This document shows, piece after piece, positions 24,999 through 33,390 of a DNA stretch of 64,000 bases. How positions within the stretch are numbered: the stretch's first letter is position 1; each line of letters begins with the position of its first letter. The DNA is from DASYLJ01 sp964432595 (GTDB lineage: Bacteria; Desulfobacterota; Binatia; DP-6). Both the position numbers and the translations under genes were made by a program. The DNA is taken from assembly GCA_964432595.1 (NCBI GenBank), contig CAYSOF010000003.1, positions 248,001-312,000 on the forward strand, read 5' to 3'. Under the pieces are notes generated by a model that was not told the origin of the DNA, searched no databases, and saw only the letters and a list, made by a program, of their open reading frames with translations.

Positions 24999-25411
24999 GC
25001 GCGCGCGCGCGACGCGATCGGCAGCAGGAGCAGCCCGACGACCGCCTGCCCGACCGCGGCCGCACCATGGAGTCCCAGCTGCAGCAGCAGCGCCATGCGC
25101 CCCGGGGTCCGGGGCAGGAAGTCGTCCGCGTAGGTGGGCGACGCCTCGAGGATCGCGCTCATGACGAGCAGCTTGCCGCGCAGCAGGCCGGCGGGACGGG
25201 CCAGCCCGGCGGCCGCGTCGAGGAACGGCAGGCTCCACGGATGCCGGCAGGCGAAATCGACCGTGGCTTCGTCGGCGGTCGCGGCCGGCGCCGCGAAGAG
25301 GGCCTCTCCCGCGGCGACGTACCGCGCGATCAGCTCGGGCGGCGGCTCGTGCCCGACGAGGTAGCGTCCGAGCACGCGCGCCTCGCGCTCGGCCACGGCG
25401 GAGTCCGGCAT
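24995..25411 (-). CDS. Small membrane-anchored partner of the GMC oxidoreductase (unrecognised)
   Basis: The 138-residue protein is mainly helical, with a C-terminal hydrophobic segment (AAAVGQAVVGLLLLPIASRA). Genes of this size next to GMC dehydrogenases often code for gluconate-2-dehydrogenase-subunit-3-like partners, but I cannot match the family with certainty. The ATG at 25411 starts the minus-strand glycan operon. Its 4 bp overlap with the oxidoreductase gene supports a joint complex. Confidence 0.6.
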   Translation of the reverse strand: MPDSAVAEREARVLGRYLVGHEPPPELIARYVAAGEALFAAPAATADEATVDFACRHPWSLPFLDAAAGLARPAGLLRGKLLVMSAILEASPTYADDFLPRTPGRMALLLQLGLHGAAAVGQAVVGLLLLPIASRARA

Positions 25412-25451
25412 GCGCGGAGGAAAGCACGGCGGGCTCGCGACGGCAAAGCGA

Positions 25452-26216
25452 TCAGGACCGGACCAGCACGAACCGGCGCCCCTCCACGTCGAGCCGGCCT
25501 TCCCGGCGCATGGCGGAGAGGCACCGGCTGACGTTTGCCCGCGACGCCACGGCGAGCTGGGCGACGTCGTGGTGCGTCAGCGGCAGGTCGATGAGCGTGC
25601 CGCGGGCGTGCGGCGTCCCGAAGTCCTGCGCGAGCAGCTCGAGAGCGCCCTCGACGCGGTCGCGCAGCGGCGACATCAGGGACACGCACTTGTCGAAGAC
25701 CAGGCGCAGCAGCACCCGCCAGGTGCTCGACACGAGCGTGAGCGCGTTCGCGGGCGGCAGCGTCATCAGGACCTGCCGCATCGCCTCGTGGCCGATGAGC
25801 GCCACCAGCGCCGGCTCGTGCGCGACAGCGCCGAACTTGCGCGGCTCGTCGTGGTCGAACAGCGACGCCAGGCTGAAGAACTGGCCCGGCCGCACGATGC
25901 GAACGGTCATCGGCGGGACGCCGCGCCGCTCGCAGGTGATCCGCACCGCGCCGCGGATCAGGAAGTGGACCAGGTGGTCGGCGTCGGTCGGCGCGAAGAC
26001 GGCCTGCCCTTCCCGATACGCCGAGATGCGCGCGTGCGTCACGAGGGTCTCGACGGCGGCGGGGGTGAGCCCGAGCCGCGTCATGTTGGCCCCGAGCAGT
26101 GCGCGCAGCGTCACCTTGGCGGCGTCGCAACCCGCGGACTGGCCGCGCCGCGTCACGCACCCGCTGCTCGCCGGCCGGCGAACGTCACTCCCGACATAGT
26201 CCCCGACGAACGTCAT
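25452..26216 (-). CDS. Crp/Fnr-family transcription regulator
   Basis: A 254-residue regulator with a cyclic-nucleotide-binding-type beta-barrel (AYREGQAVFAPTDADHLVHF, LIRGAVRITC, VRPGQFFSLASLF) and a C-terminal winged helix (LTHHDVAQLAVASRANVSRC then LSAMRREGRL). The N-terminal 30 residues have one Cys but not the four of Fnr, so no iron-sulfur cluster is expected. The cAMP-binding Arg/Ser of Crp is not evident. The ATG at 26216 has a strong AAGGGGGG site 7 bp upstream. It is transcribed divergently from a two-gene response-regulator operon, with 323 bp between. Confidence 0.85.
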   Translation of the reverse strand: MTFVGDYVGSDVRRPASSGCVTRRGQSAGCDAAKVTLRALLGANMTRLGLTPAAVETLVTHARISAYREGQAVFAPTDADHLVHFLIRGAVRITCERRGVPPMTVRIVRPGQFFSLASLFDHDEPRKFGAVAHEPALVALIGHEAMRQVLMTLPPANALTLVSSTWRVLLRLVFDKCVSLMSPLRDRVEGALELLAQDFGTPHARGTLIDLPLTHHDVAQLAVASRANVSRCLSAMRREGRLDVEGRRFVLVRS

Positions 26217-26468
26217 GCTGCGCCCCCCTTCGGTGCCGGGACGGTTCCGCCCCAGCATATGTGTCACTTGGCTAGCTTACTTTTCGTTTGGCTTTGATTG
26301 ATTCCATAGTGGGCTCCGACAGCACGTTTCGTGCCGGTCCACCGATCGCCGTCCAGCGGACCCCGCGACCCGCCGGGGCCTCGGGCGACGTGAGGGAACG
26401 ACAACGTCCGCGGCGGTGCGCCGTGCGGCACAGCCGGGCAAAGGCGCGCCCGGCGCGCACTCGGGCGC

Positions 26469-26488
26469 TCGTGAAGCATCCTTCACGA
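26469..26488. promoter_or_regulatory. Perfect 20-bp palindromic operator candidate
   Basis: Two perfect 8 bp arms, TCGTGAAG and CTTCACGA, flank a CATC spacer. The site ends 4 bp upstream of the -35 at 26493 of the response-regulator promoter, the place where an activator dimer would bind. The divergent Crp/Fnr-type regulator is a natural candidate to bind it. The remainder of the 26217-26539 intergenic region holds an AT-rich island near 26256-26310 (CATATGTGTCACTTGGCTAG and following) that probably contains the promoter of the divergent gene. Confidence 0.5.
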
Positions 26489-26492
26489 CGCG

Positions 26493-26522
26493 TTGACGGG
26501 CGCGGGTCGGCTTCACTAGGGT
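26493..26522 (+). promoter_or_regulatory. Putative sigma70-type promoter of the response-regulator operon
   Basis: TTGACG at 26493-26498, an 18 bp spacer, and TAGGGT at 26517-26522. Transcription would begin near 26529, about 10 nt before the ATG at 26540. The perfect palindrome lies directly upstream. Confidence 0.5.
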
Positions 26523-26539
26523 CGGCCAGGTTCGCCCGA

Positions 26540-26992
26540 ATGTCGGCCAGCGCCAGCGCATCCGCGCCCGTCCCGGTCCTCGTCGTCGACGACAACGACG
26601 GCTTCCTGCACAGCGTCCATGCCGCACTGCGTGAGACCACGCCCCGGTTCGCGGTCCACACGGCGTCGAGCGGCACCGAGGCGCTCGCGTTCCTCGAGCG
26701 GCGCCCGCCCTACGCCGACGTTCCCCGACCGGCGTTCGTCGTGCTCGATCTGCGCCTGCCCGACTTCGACGCGCCGGAGGTGCTGCACCGGTTGGCCGCG
26801 CGGCGCGCGCGCGAGTCCCTGCCCGTCCTCGTCGTCAGCACGGCGCGATGGGACGACGACGTCTCCGCCCTGCAACGCGCCGGCGCCACGCGCATCCAGC
26901 AGAAGCCGTCGCGCGTCCACGCGCTCCGCGAGATGCTGGTCTCGTTCTGGAAGGAGGAGGTCGATGGCCAGAATCCTGCTGATCGAGGATGA
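26540..26992 (+). CDS. Stand-alone response-regulator receiver protein
   Basis: A 150-residue single receiver domain: acidic pair in VLVVDDNDGF, phospho-acceptor Asp in FVVLDLRLPDFD, Ser/Thr in VLVVSTARWDDD and the conserved Lys in RIQQKPSR. It has no output domain, so it would pass phosphate or act by protein contact. Its last 29 bp overlap the start of the NtrC-type gene, whose AAGGAGGAGG ribosome site lies inside this gene. No histidine kinase is encoded in the window. Confidence 0.85.
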   Translation: MSASASASAPVPVLVVDDNDGFLHSVHAALRETTPRFAVHTASSGTEALAFLERRPPYADVPRPAFVVLDLRLPDFDAPEVLHRLAARRARESLPVLVVSTARWDDDVSALQRAGATRIQQKPSRVHALREMLVSFWKEEVDGQNPADRG

Positions 26993-28385
26993 CGGCGAGA
27001 CCGCCCGGCTGATCACGCGCGTCCTCGGCGAGCCGCCCGAGGCGGGGCAGGTCTCGGTCGCCCGCTCGCAGCGCGAGGGCCTGGCGCATCTCGACACCGT
27101 CGGCGCCGATTGCGTGCTGCTCGACTACCGCCTGCCCGACGTCGACGGCCTCGGCTGCCTGCGCGCGATCCGCCGCGCGCATCCCGAGCTGCCGGTCGTC
27201 ATGGTGACGGGCGCCGGCTCGGAGGAGGTCGCCGTCGAAGCCATCCAGCTCGGCGCCGCGAACTATCTCGTGAAGCACGGCCGGTGGCTGCAGGCCGTTC
27301 CCGTCGCCGTGCGCGCGGCGGTCGGGCAGCGCGATCTGCTTCGCAGCAACGCGCGCTACCGCCGCAAGCTGCGCGCGAGCCAGCAGGAGCTGACGCGGCT
27401 CCGCCACGAGCTCAGCGAGCGCTATCGGCTGGACGGCGTCGTCGGCCAGAGCCGCGCCATCGAGCACGCGATCGACTGCGCCGAGCGCGCGGCGGCGTCG
27501 GCCAGCCGCGTGCTGATCGAAGGCGAGACGGGCACGGGCAAGGAGCTCTTCGCGCGGGCGATCCACTACCACGGGCCGCGTGCGACGCGGCCGTTCGAGG
27601 CGATCAACTGCGCGGCGCTGCCCGAGCAGCTGCTGGAAGCGGAGCTCTTCGGCCACACGCGCGGCGCGTTCACCGGCGCCGACCGCGCCCGCCGCGGGCT
27701 GTTCGAGGCCGCCGACGGCGGCACGCTGTTCCTCGACGAGGTGGCGGAGCTGCCCCTCACCGTGCAGGCGAAGCTGCTGCGCGTGGTCGAGGACGGGGTG
27801 GTGCGGCCACTCGGCAGCGAGGCGCGACGCACCGTCAACGTCCGCATCGTCGCGGCGACCAACCGGCCGCTGGCCGACGCCGTCCGTCGCGGCACGTTCC
27901 GCGACGACCTCCGCTTCCGCTTGAGCGTGCTGCCCATCCGCCTGCCGCCGCTGCGCGAGCGGCGCGGCGACATCCGGCTCCTGGCCATGCACTTCCTCGA
28001 CGAGATATCGGCCCGCGAGGGACGGCGCTTTCGCGGCTTCGAGCCCACCGCGCTCGAGCTGCTCGACGCCTACGACTGGCCCGGCAACGTGCGCCAGCTC
28101 CGCAACGAGGTGGAGCGCCTCGTCAACACCGCGGAGTCCGGCGAGCGCATCCCGGCCGACCTGCTGTCGCCCGAGATCCTCGACGCCCCGGCCGCCCCCG
28201 GCGCCGAGTCGGACCGCACGCTGCGCGAGGTCGTCCGCAGCGTGGAGACGACCGTCGTCGAGCAACGCCTGCGGGAGCACGGATGGCACCGCGGCGCGAC
28301 GGCGCGCAGCCTCGGCGTCACCCGCGAGTGGCTGTGGGTGAAGATCCGCCAGCTCGGGCTCGTGGTGCCGCCGCGGGCGGAGTGA
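26964..28385 (+). CDS. NtrC-family sigma54-dependent response regulator
   Basis: A 473-residue three-domain activator. The receiver has LLIEDDGE, Asp in LLDYRLPDVDG and Lys in YLVKHGRW. The AAA+ domain has Walker A GETGTGKELFARA and the sigma54-contacting GAFTGAD loop, with LFLDEVAELPL as Walker B and ATNRPLADAV as sensor I. The C-terminal Fis-type helix-turn-helix is GATARSLGVTREWLWVKIRQ. It would activate RpoN-dependent promoters when phosphorylated. The cognate kinase and target genes are not identifiable here. Its start is set by the AAGGAGGAGG site. Confidence 0.9.
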   Translation: MARILLIEDDGETARLITRVLGEPPEAGQVSVARSQREGLAHLDTVGADCVLLDYRLPDVDGLGCLRAIRRAHPELPVVMVTGAGSEEVAVEAIQLGAANYLVKHGRWLQAVPVAVRAAVGQRDLLRSNARYRRKLRASQQELTRLRHELSERYRLDGVVGQSRAIEHAIDCAERAAASASRVLIEGETGTGKELFARAIHYHGPRATRPFEAINCAALPEQLLEAELFGHTRGAFTGADRARRGLFEAADGGTLFLDEVAELPLTVQAKLLRVVEDGVVRPLGSEARRTVNVRIVAATNRPLADAVRRGTFRDDLRFRLSVLPIRLPPLRERRGDIRLLAMHFLDEISAREGRRFRGFEPTALELLDAYDWPGNVRQLRNEVERLVNTAESGERIPADLLSPEILDAPAAPGAESDRTLREVVRSVETTVVEQRLREHGWHRGATARSLGVTREWLWVKIRQLGLVVPPRAE

Positions 28386-28394
28386 CGGCGCGCC

Positions 28395-28724
28395 CTACTT
28401 GGCGGCCGGCGGGAAGAACTCGGCGTCGGCGACGCACTTCGAGCCGAGGCGCGCGTTGTACGCGGCGCCGAGCTTGCTGCCCGTCTCCGCCTTCTCCGCG
28501 TCCTCGCCGAGGTCGTCCGGCGCGTCCGCGATGCGGTCGGTCCGCTTGTCCTCGCACGCCGACTGCGAATCGAAAGCGTCGATCTTCGTCCACTTCGGCA
28601 CCGGCGCCGCGGCATCGACCTGCCAGCTCCTGCCGTCGGCCGCCGTCTTCACCGGCGGCTCCACGAGGATGAAGCCCCCGAGAAGGATCGCCGCCCCCAC
28701 ATGCCCGAGTCCGCGGTTTCGCAT
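28395..28724 (-). CDS. Small secreted protein of unknown function
   Basis: The 109-residue product has a short N-terminal signal or membrane anchor (LGHVGAAILLGGFILVEPPV) and two cysteines (SACEDKRTD and SKCVADAEF) that can form one disulfide. The ending EFFPPAAK is conserved-looking in style. It converges on the NtrC-type gene with a 9 bp gap. I do not recognise the family. Confidence 0.55.
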   Translation of the reverse strand: MRNRGLGHVGAAILLGGFILVEPPVKTAADGRSWQVDAAAPVPKWTKIDAFDSQSACEDKRTDRIADAPDDLGEDAEKAETGSKLGAAYNARLGSKCVADAEFFPPAAK

Positions 28725-28774
28725 CGCGCGTCCTCTAGGGCACGACCGCGGCGCGGTCAAACTCCCGCGCGCGC

Positions 28775-28802
28775 TTGACCGGCGGCGGCCCGCGACGATA
28801 GC
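28775..28802 (+). promoter_or_regulatory. Putative promoter of the OmpA-type gene
   Basis: TTGACC at 28775-28780, a 16 bp spacer and GATAGC at 28797-28802. The ATG at 28811 is 36 nt from the first base of the -35, which predicts a transcript with virtually no leader. No Shine-Dalgarno is visible. Confidence 0.4.
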
Positions 28803-28810
28803 CGCTCCGG

Positions 28811-29707
28811 ATGCCGCGCCGACGCGCCATCCTCTCGCTCGTCCTGGGCTCCGCCATGGCCGCCTTCGCCGCCGACGACGACCATCCGCTGGTCTCGCGC
28901 TATCCCGGCTCCACCGTCACGTCGCGGAAGGTCGAGGACTTCGGCAAGTACACGGCCGTCGTCGGGCTGACCGTCGACGGCATGAAGTTCGACGGCAAGC
29001 CGCTCGAAGGCGTCCTCACGCGGCTCGTCTACACGAACCCGGCGGACCGCTCGACGCTGGAGATCTTCCGCAACTACCGCGAGGCGCTGGAGAAGGCCGG
29101 CGCGCAGATCGTCTACACCTGCGAGGACGACGCCTGCGGCCCCGCCTACGCGCGCAGCGCCTGGGGCCGCTTCAACGGCCTCACCGCCTCGACCGACGGC
29201 GACCCACGCTACCTGGCCGCCCGCATCGCGCGCGACACGGGCGAGGCCTGGGTGGCGGTGATGGTGGGCAAGCGCCGCACGCAGCTCGACGTCGTGGAGA
29301 TCGCGGCGATGGATCGCGGGCTCGTCGCCGTCGATCCCGACGCGCTCGGCAAGGACATCGAGCGGGACGGCAGCGTGCGCATCTACGGCATCCTGTTCGA
29401 CGTCGACAAGACCGACATCCGTCCGGAATCGAAGGCGACGCTCGACGCGATCGCGAGCATGCTCGGCGCGAAGCCGGGCCTGAAGCTCTTCGTCGTCGGC
29501 CATACCGACGGCACCGGGACGCTCGAGCACAACCTGGCGCTGTCGCGCGGGCGGGCCCGCGCCGTGGTGCAAGCGCTCACGAGCCGCTACGGCGTCGCCG
29601 CGGCCCGGCTCGACGCCCACGGAGTCGGACCGCTCGCTCCGGTCGCGTCGAACGCCGCGGAAGCCGGGCGGCAGAAGAATCGTCGCGTCGAGCTGGTCGC
29701 GCGCTGA
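28811..29707 (+). CDS. OmpA-family outer-membrane-associated protein (DUF4892-OmpA)
   Basis: A 298-residue protein with signal peptide (AILSLVLGSAMAAFAADDD), an N-terminal DUF4892-like module (HPLVSRYPGSTVTSRKVEDFG) and a C-terminal OmpA peptidoglycan-binding domain. The latter reads IYGILFDVDKTDIRPESKAT, VVGHTDGTGTLEHNLALSRG, RLDAHGVGPLAPVASN and KNRRVELV. The OmpA domain anchors to peptidoglycan in the periplasm, indicating a Gram-negative envelope. It converges on the cytochrome-like gene, 2 bp apart. Confidence 0.88.
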   Translation: MPRRRAILSLVLGSAMAAFAADDDHPLVSRYPGSTVTSRKVEDFGKYTAVVGLTVDGMKFDGKPLEGVLTRLVYTNPADRSTLEIFRNYREALEKAGAQIVYTCEDDACGPAYARSAWGRFNGLTASTDGDPRYLAARIARDTGEAWVAVMVGKRRTQLDVVEIAAMDRGLVAVDPDALGKDIERDGSVRIYGILFDVDKTDIRPESKATLDAIASMLGAKPGLKLFVVGHTDGTGTLEHNLALSRGRARAVVQALTSRYGVAAARLDAHGVGPLAPVASNAAEAGRQKNRRVELVAR

Positions 29708-29709
29708 CG

Positions 29710-30654
29710 TCAGGGCCGGCAGCCGGTGACGCCGACGAAGCCGGTCTCGGGCGCGCCGGCCGCGATCCACTCCTCGACGAGCCGGATGTTCAGCTCCTGC
29801 AGCTTCTTGAGGTCGAGCGGCATGCGCTCGCCCTCGCCCGGCGCGAGCAGGCCGCGCAGCTTCTGGACGAGGAAGCTGTTGGCGACGTTCCCGGGATCGA
29901 CGCGCAGCTTGCCGGCCGACGCCGCGACGAAGTTCGCCGGCGGCACGCCGACCAGGTTGTCGTAGGCCTCGCCCGGCGACAGCGACATGTCGTGTGGGTC
30001 CTGCCGGACGTTGTGACACGTCGAGCGCGAGCAGCTGGTGGGCGTGAAGACGTGCTTCTGGATCTGGTCGAACGTCGACGTGACGCCGTCGCACGGCGAC
30101 GTGTCCTCCGCCGGGATGCACGTCATCTTGAGCCGGTCGTCGTCCTCGACGCCGCCGGGACCCGTGATCGTGCTGCGGATCTGCTTCTTGCCGCGCCGGA
30201 ACGTCGCGCTGCCGGTGCGGATGCGGATCGGCAGGTAGACGCTGACGCCGACCTCGTTGCTGCAGACGTCCACCTGCGACGCCTCGACCGGCAGCGTCGA
30301 GAAGGCGATCTCGTCCTCGAGCGCCTGGAGATCGAAATCGTGCAACGGGTTCGTATCGGGCTGCTCGTTCTCGACGACGTACTCCTCGAGGTCGGCCGGC
30401 GAGCACGCGGGGAAGCGCGGGTCGGCGACGTTCAGGCAGACGGCGACGCGGAAGCCGCAGACGCCGAGGTCGGGGTCGTCGTCACAGGTGGGATCGTTGT
30501 CGGTGCAGCGGATCTCCTTCGGGTTCTTCGTGGGCACGTTCGCCGGCGTCCCACCGAACTCGGCGAGGCAGTCGGTCGCCGGCGAGCCGCCGCCCGGCGT
30601 GAGCGCCCACGCCGGCGACGCCGCGAGCAGCGCGATGACGAGCCAGCGCATCAT
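29710..30654 (-). CDS. Secreted cysteine-rich protein with c-type-cytochrome-like motif
   Basis: The 314-residue product has a signal peptide (MMRWLVIALLAASPAWALTP) and around a dozen cysteines. A segment HVFTPTSCSRSTCHNVRQDP resembles a haem c site, but the spacing is C-x4-C-H counted from the nearer Cys pair, not the standard C-x2-C-H. PHDMSLSPGEAYDNLVGVP, FLVQKLRG and a final region with RMPLDLKKLQELNIRLVEEW-IAAGAP match the mono-haem-like module often found with DUF1501/DUF1800 genes. The ATG at 30654 overlaps the DUF1501 stop (ATGA), so it is part of that operon. Confidence 0.7.
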   Translation of the reverse strand: MMRWLVIALLAASPAWALTPGGGSPATDCLAEFGGTPANVPTKNPKEIRCTDNDPTCDDDPDLGVCGFRVAVCLNVADPRFPACSPADLEEYVVENEQPDTNPLHDFDLQALEDEIAFSTLPVEASQVDVCSNEVGVSVYLPIRIRTGSATFRRGKKQIRSTITGPGGVEDDDRLKMTCIPAEDTSPCDGVTSTFDQIQKHVFTPTSCSRSTCHNVRQDPHDMSLSPGEAYDNLVGVPPANFVAASAGKLRVDPGNVANSFLVQKLRGLLAPGEGERMPLDLKKLQELNIRLVEEWIAAGAPETGFVGVTGCRP

Positions 30655-31955
30655 GCCGGCAGGAACGCCTGCATCGGGAACGCGCCGCCGAGGATCGGCA
30701 CCGGATCGGCATTGAGCCAGCGCTGGATGATCGTCGCGTAGACCGAGCGGAAGTCGGTGTGCCACTGGAGGTTGCGGCCGTTCTCGAGCTGCGCCGTGTC
30801 GAGCGCCGGAACGCGCCCGTGGATGCCGCCGACGACCGCATCGCCGATCACGAACAGCGGCGACGCCGCGCCGTGGTCGGTGCCCGCCGTCGCCGCGCCG
30901 CCGTTCTCGCTGACGCGGCGGCCGAACTCCGAGAACGTCATGATGAGCGTCTTGTTCGCGACGCCGAGCGCGACCATGTCGTCGTAGAACGCCTTCAGCG
31001 CCTGCGACACCTGGAACAGCAGGTCGGGCTGACGGCCGGACAGGACGCCCTGCCGCGCGTGCGTGTCGAAGCCGCCGAGGCGCACGTGGAAGAAGCGCGC
31101 ACCCGTCGGGCTGGCGGGCGACGTCGTGTAGTCGTGACGGATGATCGACGCCACCTGCTTCAACCGTGCCGACAGGTTGCCCGGCAGGCCGTTCAGGTTG
31201 GACGGCCACGTCGTGTCGACGAGCTGATAGTCGTCGAGCTTCGAGAGCAGCGCCTGGCCGGACAGGCCGACCGTCATCTGCAGGCCGGCCGTCTGCGTCG
31301 CCTCCGCGTCGTACGCGTCCTCGAGCCGCGCCTTCTTCGCCGGCAGGTCCGGGTAGAGCGGGTCGTCGGGCAACGCGAAGTCGGAGAGCCGTTTGAACGC
31401 GAGCACGTTGCTGTCGTCGGAGAAGAAGAGGGGGCTCAGCGTGTTGTCGCAGTCGAACGACACCAGCGCGCCCGGATGCTCGGCGTCGAGATAGCGGCCG
31501 AACCAGCCGGACGCGTATTGCTGCGACGACGAGATGCCGCCCATCCAGATGTCTTCCGAGCGGAAGTGCGAGCCGCTCTGCCCCGGATAGCCGACGCCGT
31601 TCACGACGGCGACGCGTCCGAGGTCGTAGAGCGCCTTCAGGTCGGCCATGGCCGGATGCAGGCCGAGGTCGTCGCCCGTCACCGGGTCGGCGCCGATGCC
31701 GAGCAGGTTCACGGCGGGAATCTGCAGATTGGGCCGCTTGTTCTGGTAGACGGTGCGCTGCGGGCCGTCGATCGGGACGACCGTGTTCAGACCGTCGTTG
31801 CCACCTTCGAGCTGGACGAGCACGAAGATCGCGTCGGCCGGACCGGCGGCGTGTGCGACGCCGCCCATCATGGCCTGCATGATCGGGTGGGGCGCGGTCA
31901 GTGCGGCGGCCGCCGCGGCGCTGCGCTGGAGGAAGTCGCGTCGAGTCATCGTCAT
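30651..31955 (-). CDS. DUF1501 protein with Tat signal
   Basis: The 434-residue product starts with a twin-arginine signal (MTMTRRDFLQRSAAAAAALT) and has the DUF1501 alkaline-phosphatase-superfamily landmarks: FVLVQLEGGNDGLNTVVPID, LGLHPAMADLKALYDLGRVA, VNGVGYPGQSGSHFRSEDIW and MTFSEFGRRVSENGGAATAG-TDHG. Members are exported and uncharacterised, nearly always encoded beside DUF1800. A good AGGAGG site 7-8 bp before 31955 sets the start. It follows the DUF1800 gene by 17 bp. Confidence 0.88.
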   Translation of the reverse strand: MTMTRRDFLQRSAAAAAALTAPHPIMQAMMGGVAHAAGPADAIFVLVQLEGGNDGLNTVVPIDGPQRTVYQNKRPNLQIPAVNLLGIGADPVTGDDLGLHPAMADLKALYDLGRVAVVNGVGYPGQSGSHFRSEDIWMGGISSSQQYASGWFGRYLDAEHPGALVSFDCDNTLSPLFFSDDSNVLAFKRLSDFALPDDPLYPDLPAKKARLEDAYDAEATQTAGLQMTVGLSGQALLSKLDDYQLVDTTWPSNLNGLPGNLSARLKQVASIIRHDYTTSPASPTGARFFHVRLGGFDTHARQGVLSGRQPDLLFQVSQALKAFYDDMVALGVANKTLIMTFSEFGRRVSENGGAATAGTDHGAASPLFVIGDAVVGGIHGRVPALDTAQLENGRNLQWHTDFRSVYATIIQRWLNADPVPILGGAFPMQAFLPA

Positions 31956-31972
31956 TGCCGTTCCTCCTGCGC

Positions 31973-33355
31973 TCAGTGGATCTGGAACTCGGGAAGCGAC
32001 AGCGCGAGCACGACGGCGCCGCGCACCTTCTTCTCGAGGACGACCTGGTCGGTGAAGTTCGTGGCGCCCTCGAAGTAGTCGACGATCGCCTGGCGCGCGC
32101 CGGCCGGCACGTGCGACGCGATCCCGAGGCGTTCCAGCAGCTGGTCGGTCACCGCCGCGGCGCTGGTGAGCCGCGAGTCGATCACCTTCTTGGGCGTCAG
32201 CTTGAGCTCGGAGCTGCGACCGGCGGCGAGCGCCTGCGCGAAGTTCACACGCGCGAGGAACTGGCCGCTCGACAGCCACGACTTGCCCTGCGCCCAGCCG
32301 TTCACGCCCGGCGGCTCGAAGAGGCTCATGCCCATCTCCTCGAAGTGATCGGGCAGCCCCTTCGCGTTCGTCCCCGCGCCGAGCGCGCGGATCGCGTGCA
32401 CGGCGAACTCGCACGGGTTCTTCACCGACTGCGTCTTCGCCGCCTCGCTGTAGAACTCGTCGTGGTTGAAGATCGCGCGCAGCAGGTCGGCGATGATGAA
32501 GCCGCCCGCGATGAAGCCCGGCGTCAGCTCGTCGATCAGCGCCTTCGACGGGTTGGGATACGCGAAGTACTCCCACATCTTCTTCGCGAGGAAGCGCGGC
32601 ACGGTGAGCTCGCCGTCGCTGTCGCGATGCGCCAGCAGCGCGTCGATGACGTTGTTCGTCGCGAGCGGGATCTGCGCGGCGTCGACGACGCCCAGGTTGG
32701 CGGGGCCCGCCTGGTGCGCCGTGCCGGCGAACAGCGTCTTGTTGCCGGCGTCGAAGCGCGCCGGGTTGAACGTGCCGACGTCGGCGACGATCTCGAAGCC
32801 GGTGAGCGCGCGCGTGATCTCCTCGACGTCGGCCTGCGTGTAGTTGTCGACGCCGTTGAGATCGCTGACGCCGAGCATGAACAGCTCCTGCACCTCGCGA
32901 CCGTAGTTCTCGTTCGGCTTCTGGGCGGTGCTGATGCGTCCGTCGAGGAAGTCGAGCATCGCGGGATCGCGCGTGACCTCGATGCAGAGCGTGCGGAACG
33001 ATCCGAGCCCGTGCAGGCGGAACAGCGCGTTCTGCTTCGCCATCCAGAGGTTGTTCTTGACGACGTCGATGCCCGTCGCGAAGTGATCGTGCCAGAAGAG
33101 GCACATCTTCTCCTGCACGCGGCGCGTGCTGGCCTTCACCATCCGCTTGATCCACCAGGCGCGCAGCGCCGACAGATCCTCCTTGTCGAAGTCACCCTTG
33201 CCGGGACCCTTCGACGGGCTGCCCTTCACGTCGACGAGCCGGTCGACGGCGAGGGCCTGCCCATAGCGAAGATACTTGGTGACGTCCTTGTCCGTGCCGC
33301 CGAATCCTGCGCGGGACAGCAGGTGCGCGACGTTCTCCTCGTTCCAGACGGCCAT
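31973..33355 (-). CDS. DUF1800 protein
   Basis: The 460-residue product carries the DUF1800 signature: AHLLSRAGFGGTDKDV near the start, the metal-like LFWHDHFATG, NYGREVQELFMLGVSDLNGV and YTQADVEEITRALTGF, and KMWEYFAYPNPS. These proteins pair with DUF1501 proteins and are thought to be exported with them, though function is unknown. No signal peptide is seen here, so it may leave the cell with its Tat-borne partner. The ATG has a GGAGGGGG site 6 bp upstream. First gene of a three-gene operon. Confidence 0.88.
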   Translation of the reverse strand: MAVWNEENVAHLLSRAGFGGTDKDVTKYLRYGQALAVDRLVDVKGSPSKGPGKGDFDKEDLSALRAWWIKRMVKASTRRVQEKMCLFWHDHFATGIDVVKNNLWMAKQNALFRLHGLGSFRTLCIEVTRDPAMLDFLDGRISTAQKPNENYGREVQELFMLGVSDLNGVDNYTQADVEEITRALTGFEIVADVGTFNPARFDAGNKTLFAGTAHQAGPANLGVVDAAQIPLATNNVIDALLAHRDSDGELTVPRFLAKKMWEYFAYPNPSKALIDELTPGFIAGGFIIADLLRAIFNHDEFYSEAAKTQSVKNPCEFAVHAIRALGAGTNAKGLPDHFEEMGMSLFEPPGVNGWAQGKSWLSSGQFLARVNFAQALAAGRSSELKLTPKKVIDSRLTSAAAVTDQLLERLGIASHVPAGARQAIVDYFEGATNFTDQVVLEKKVRGAVVLALSLPEFQIH

Positions 33356-33390
33356 TGCGAACCCCCTCCGGTTGTCCGGTGCGGTTGGAG

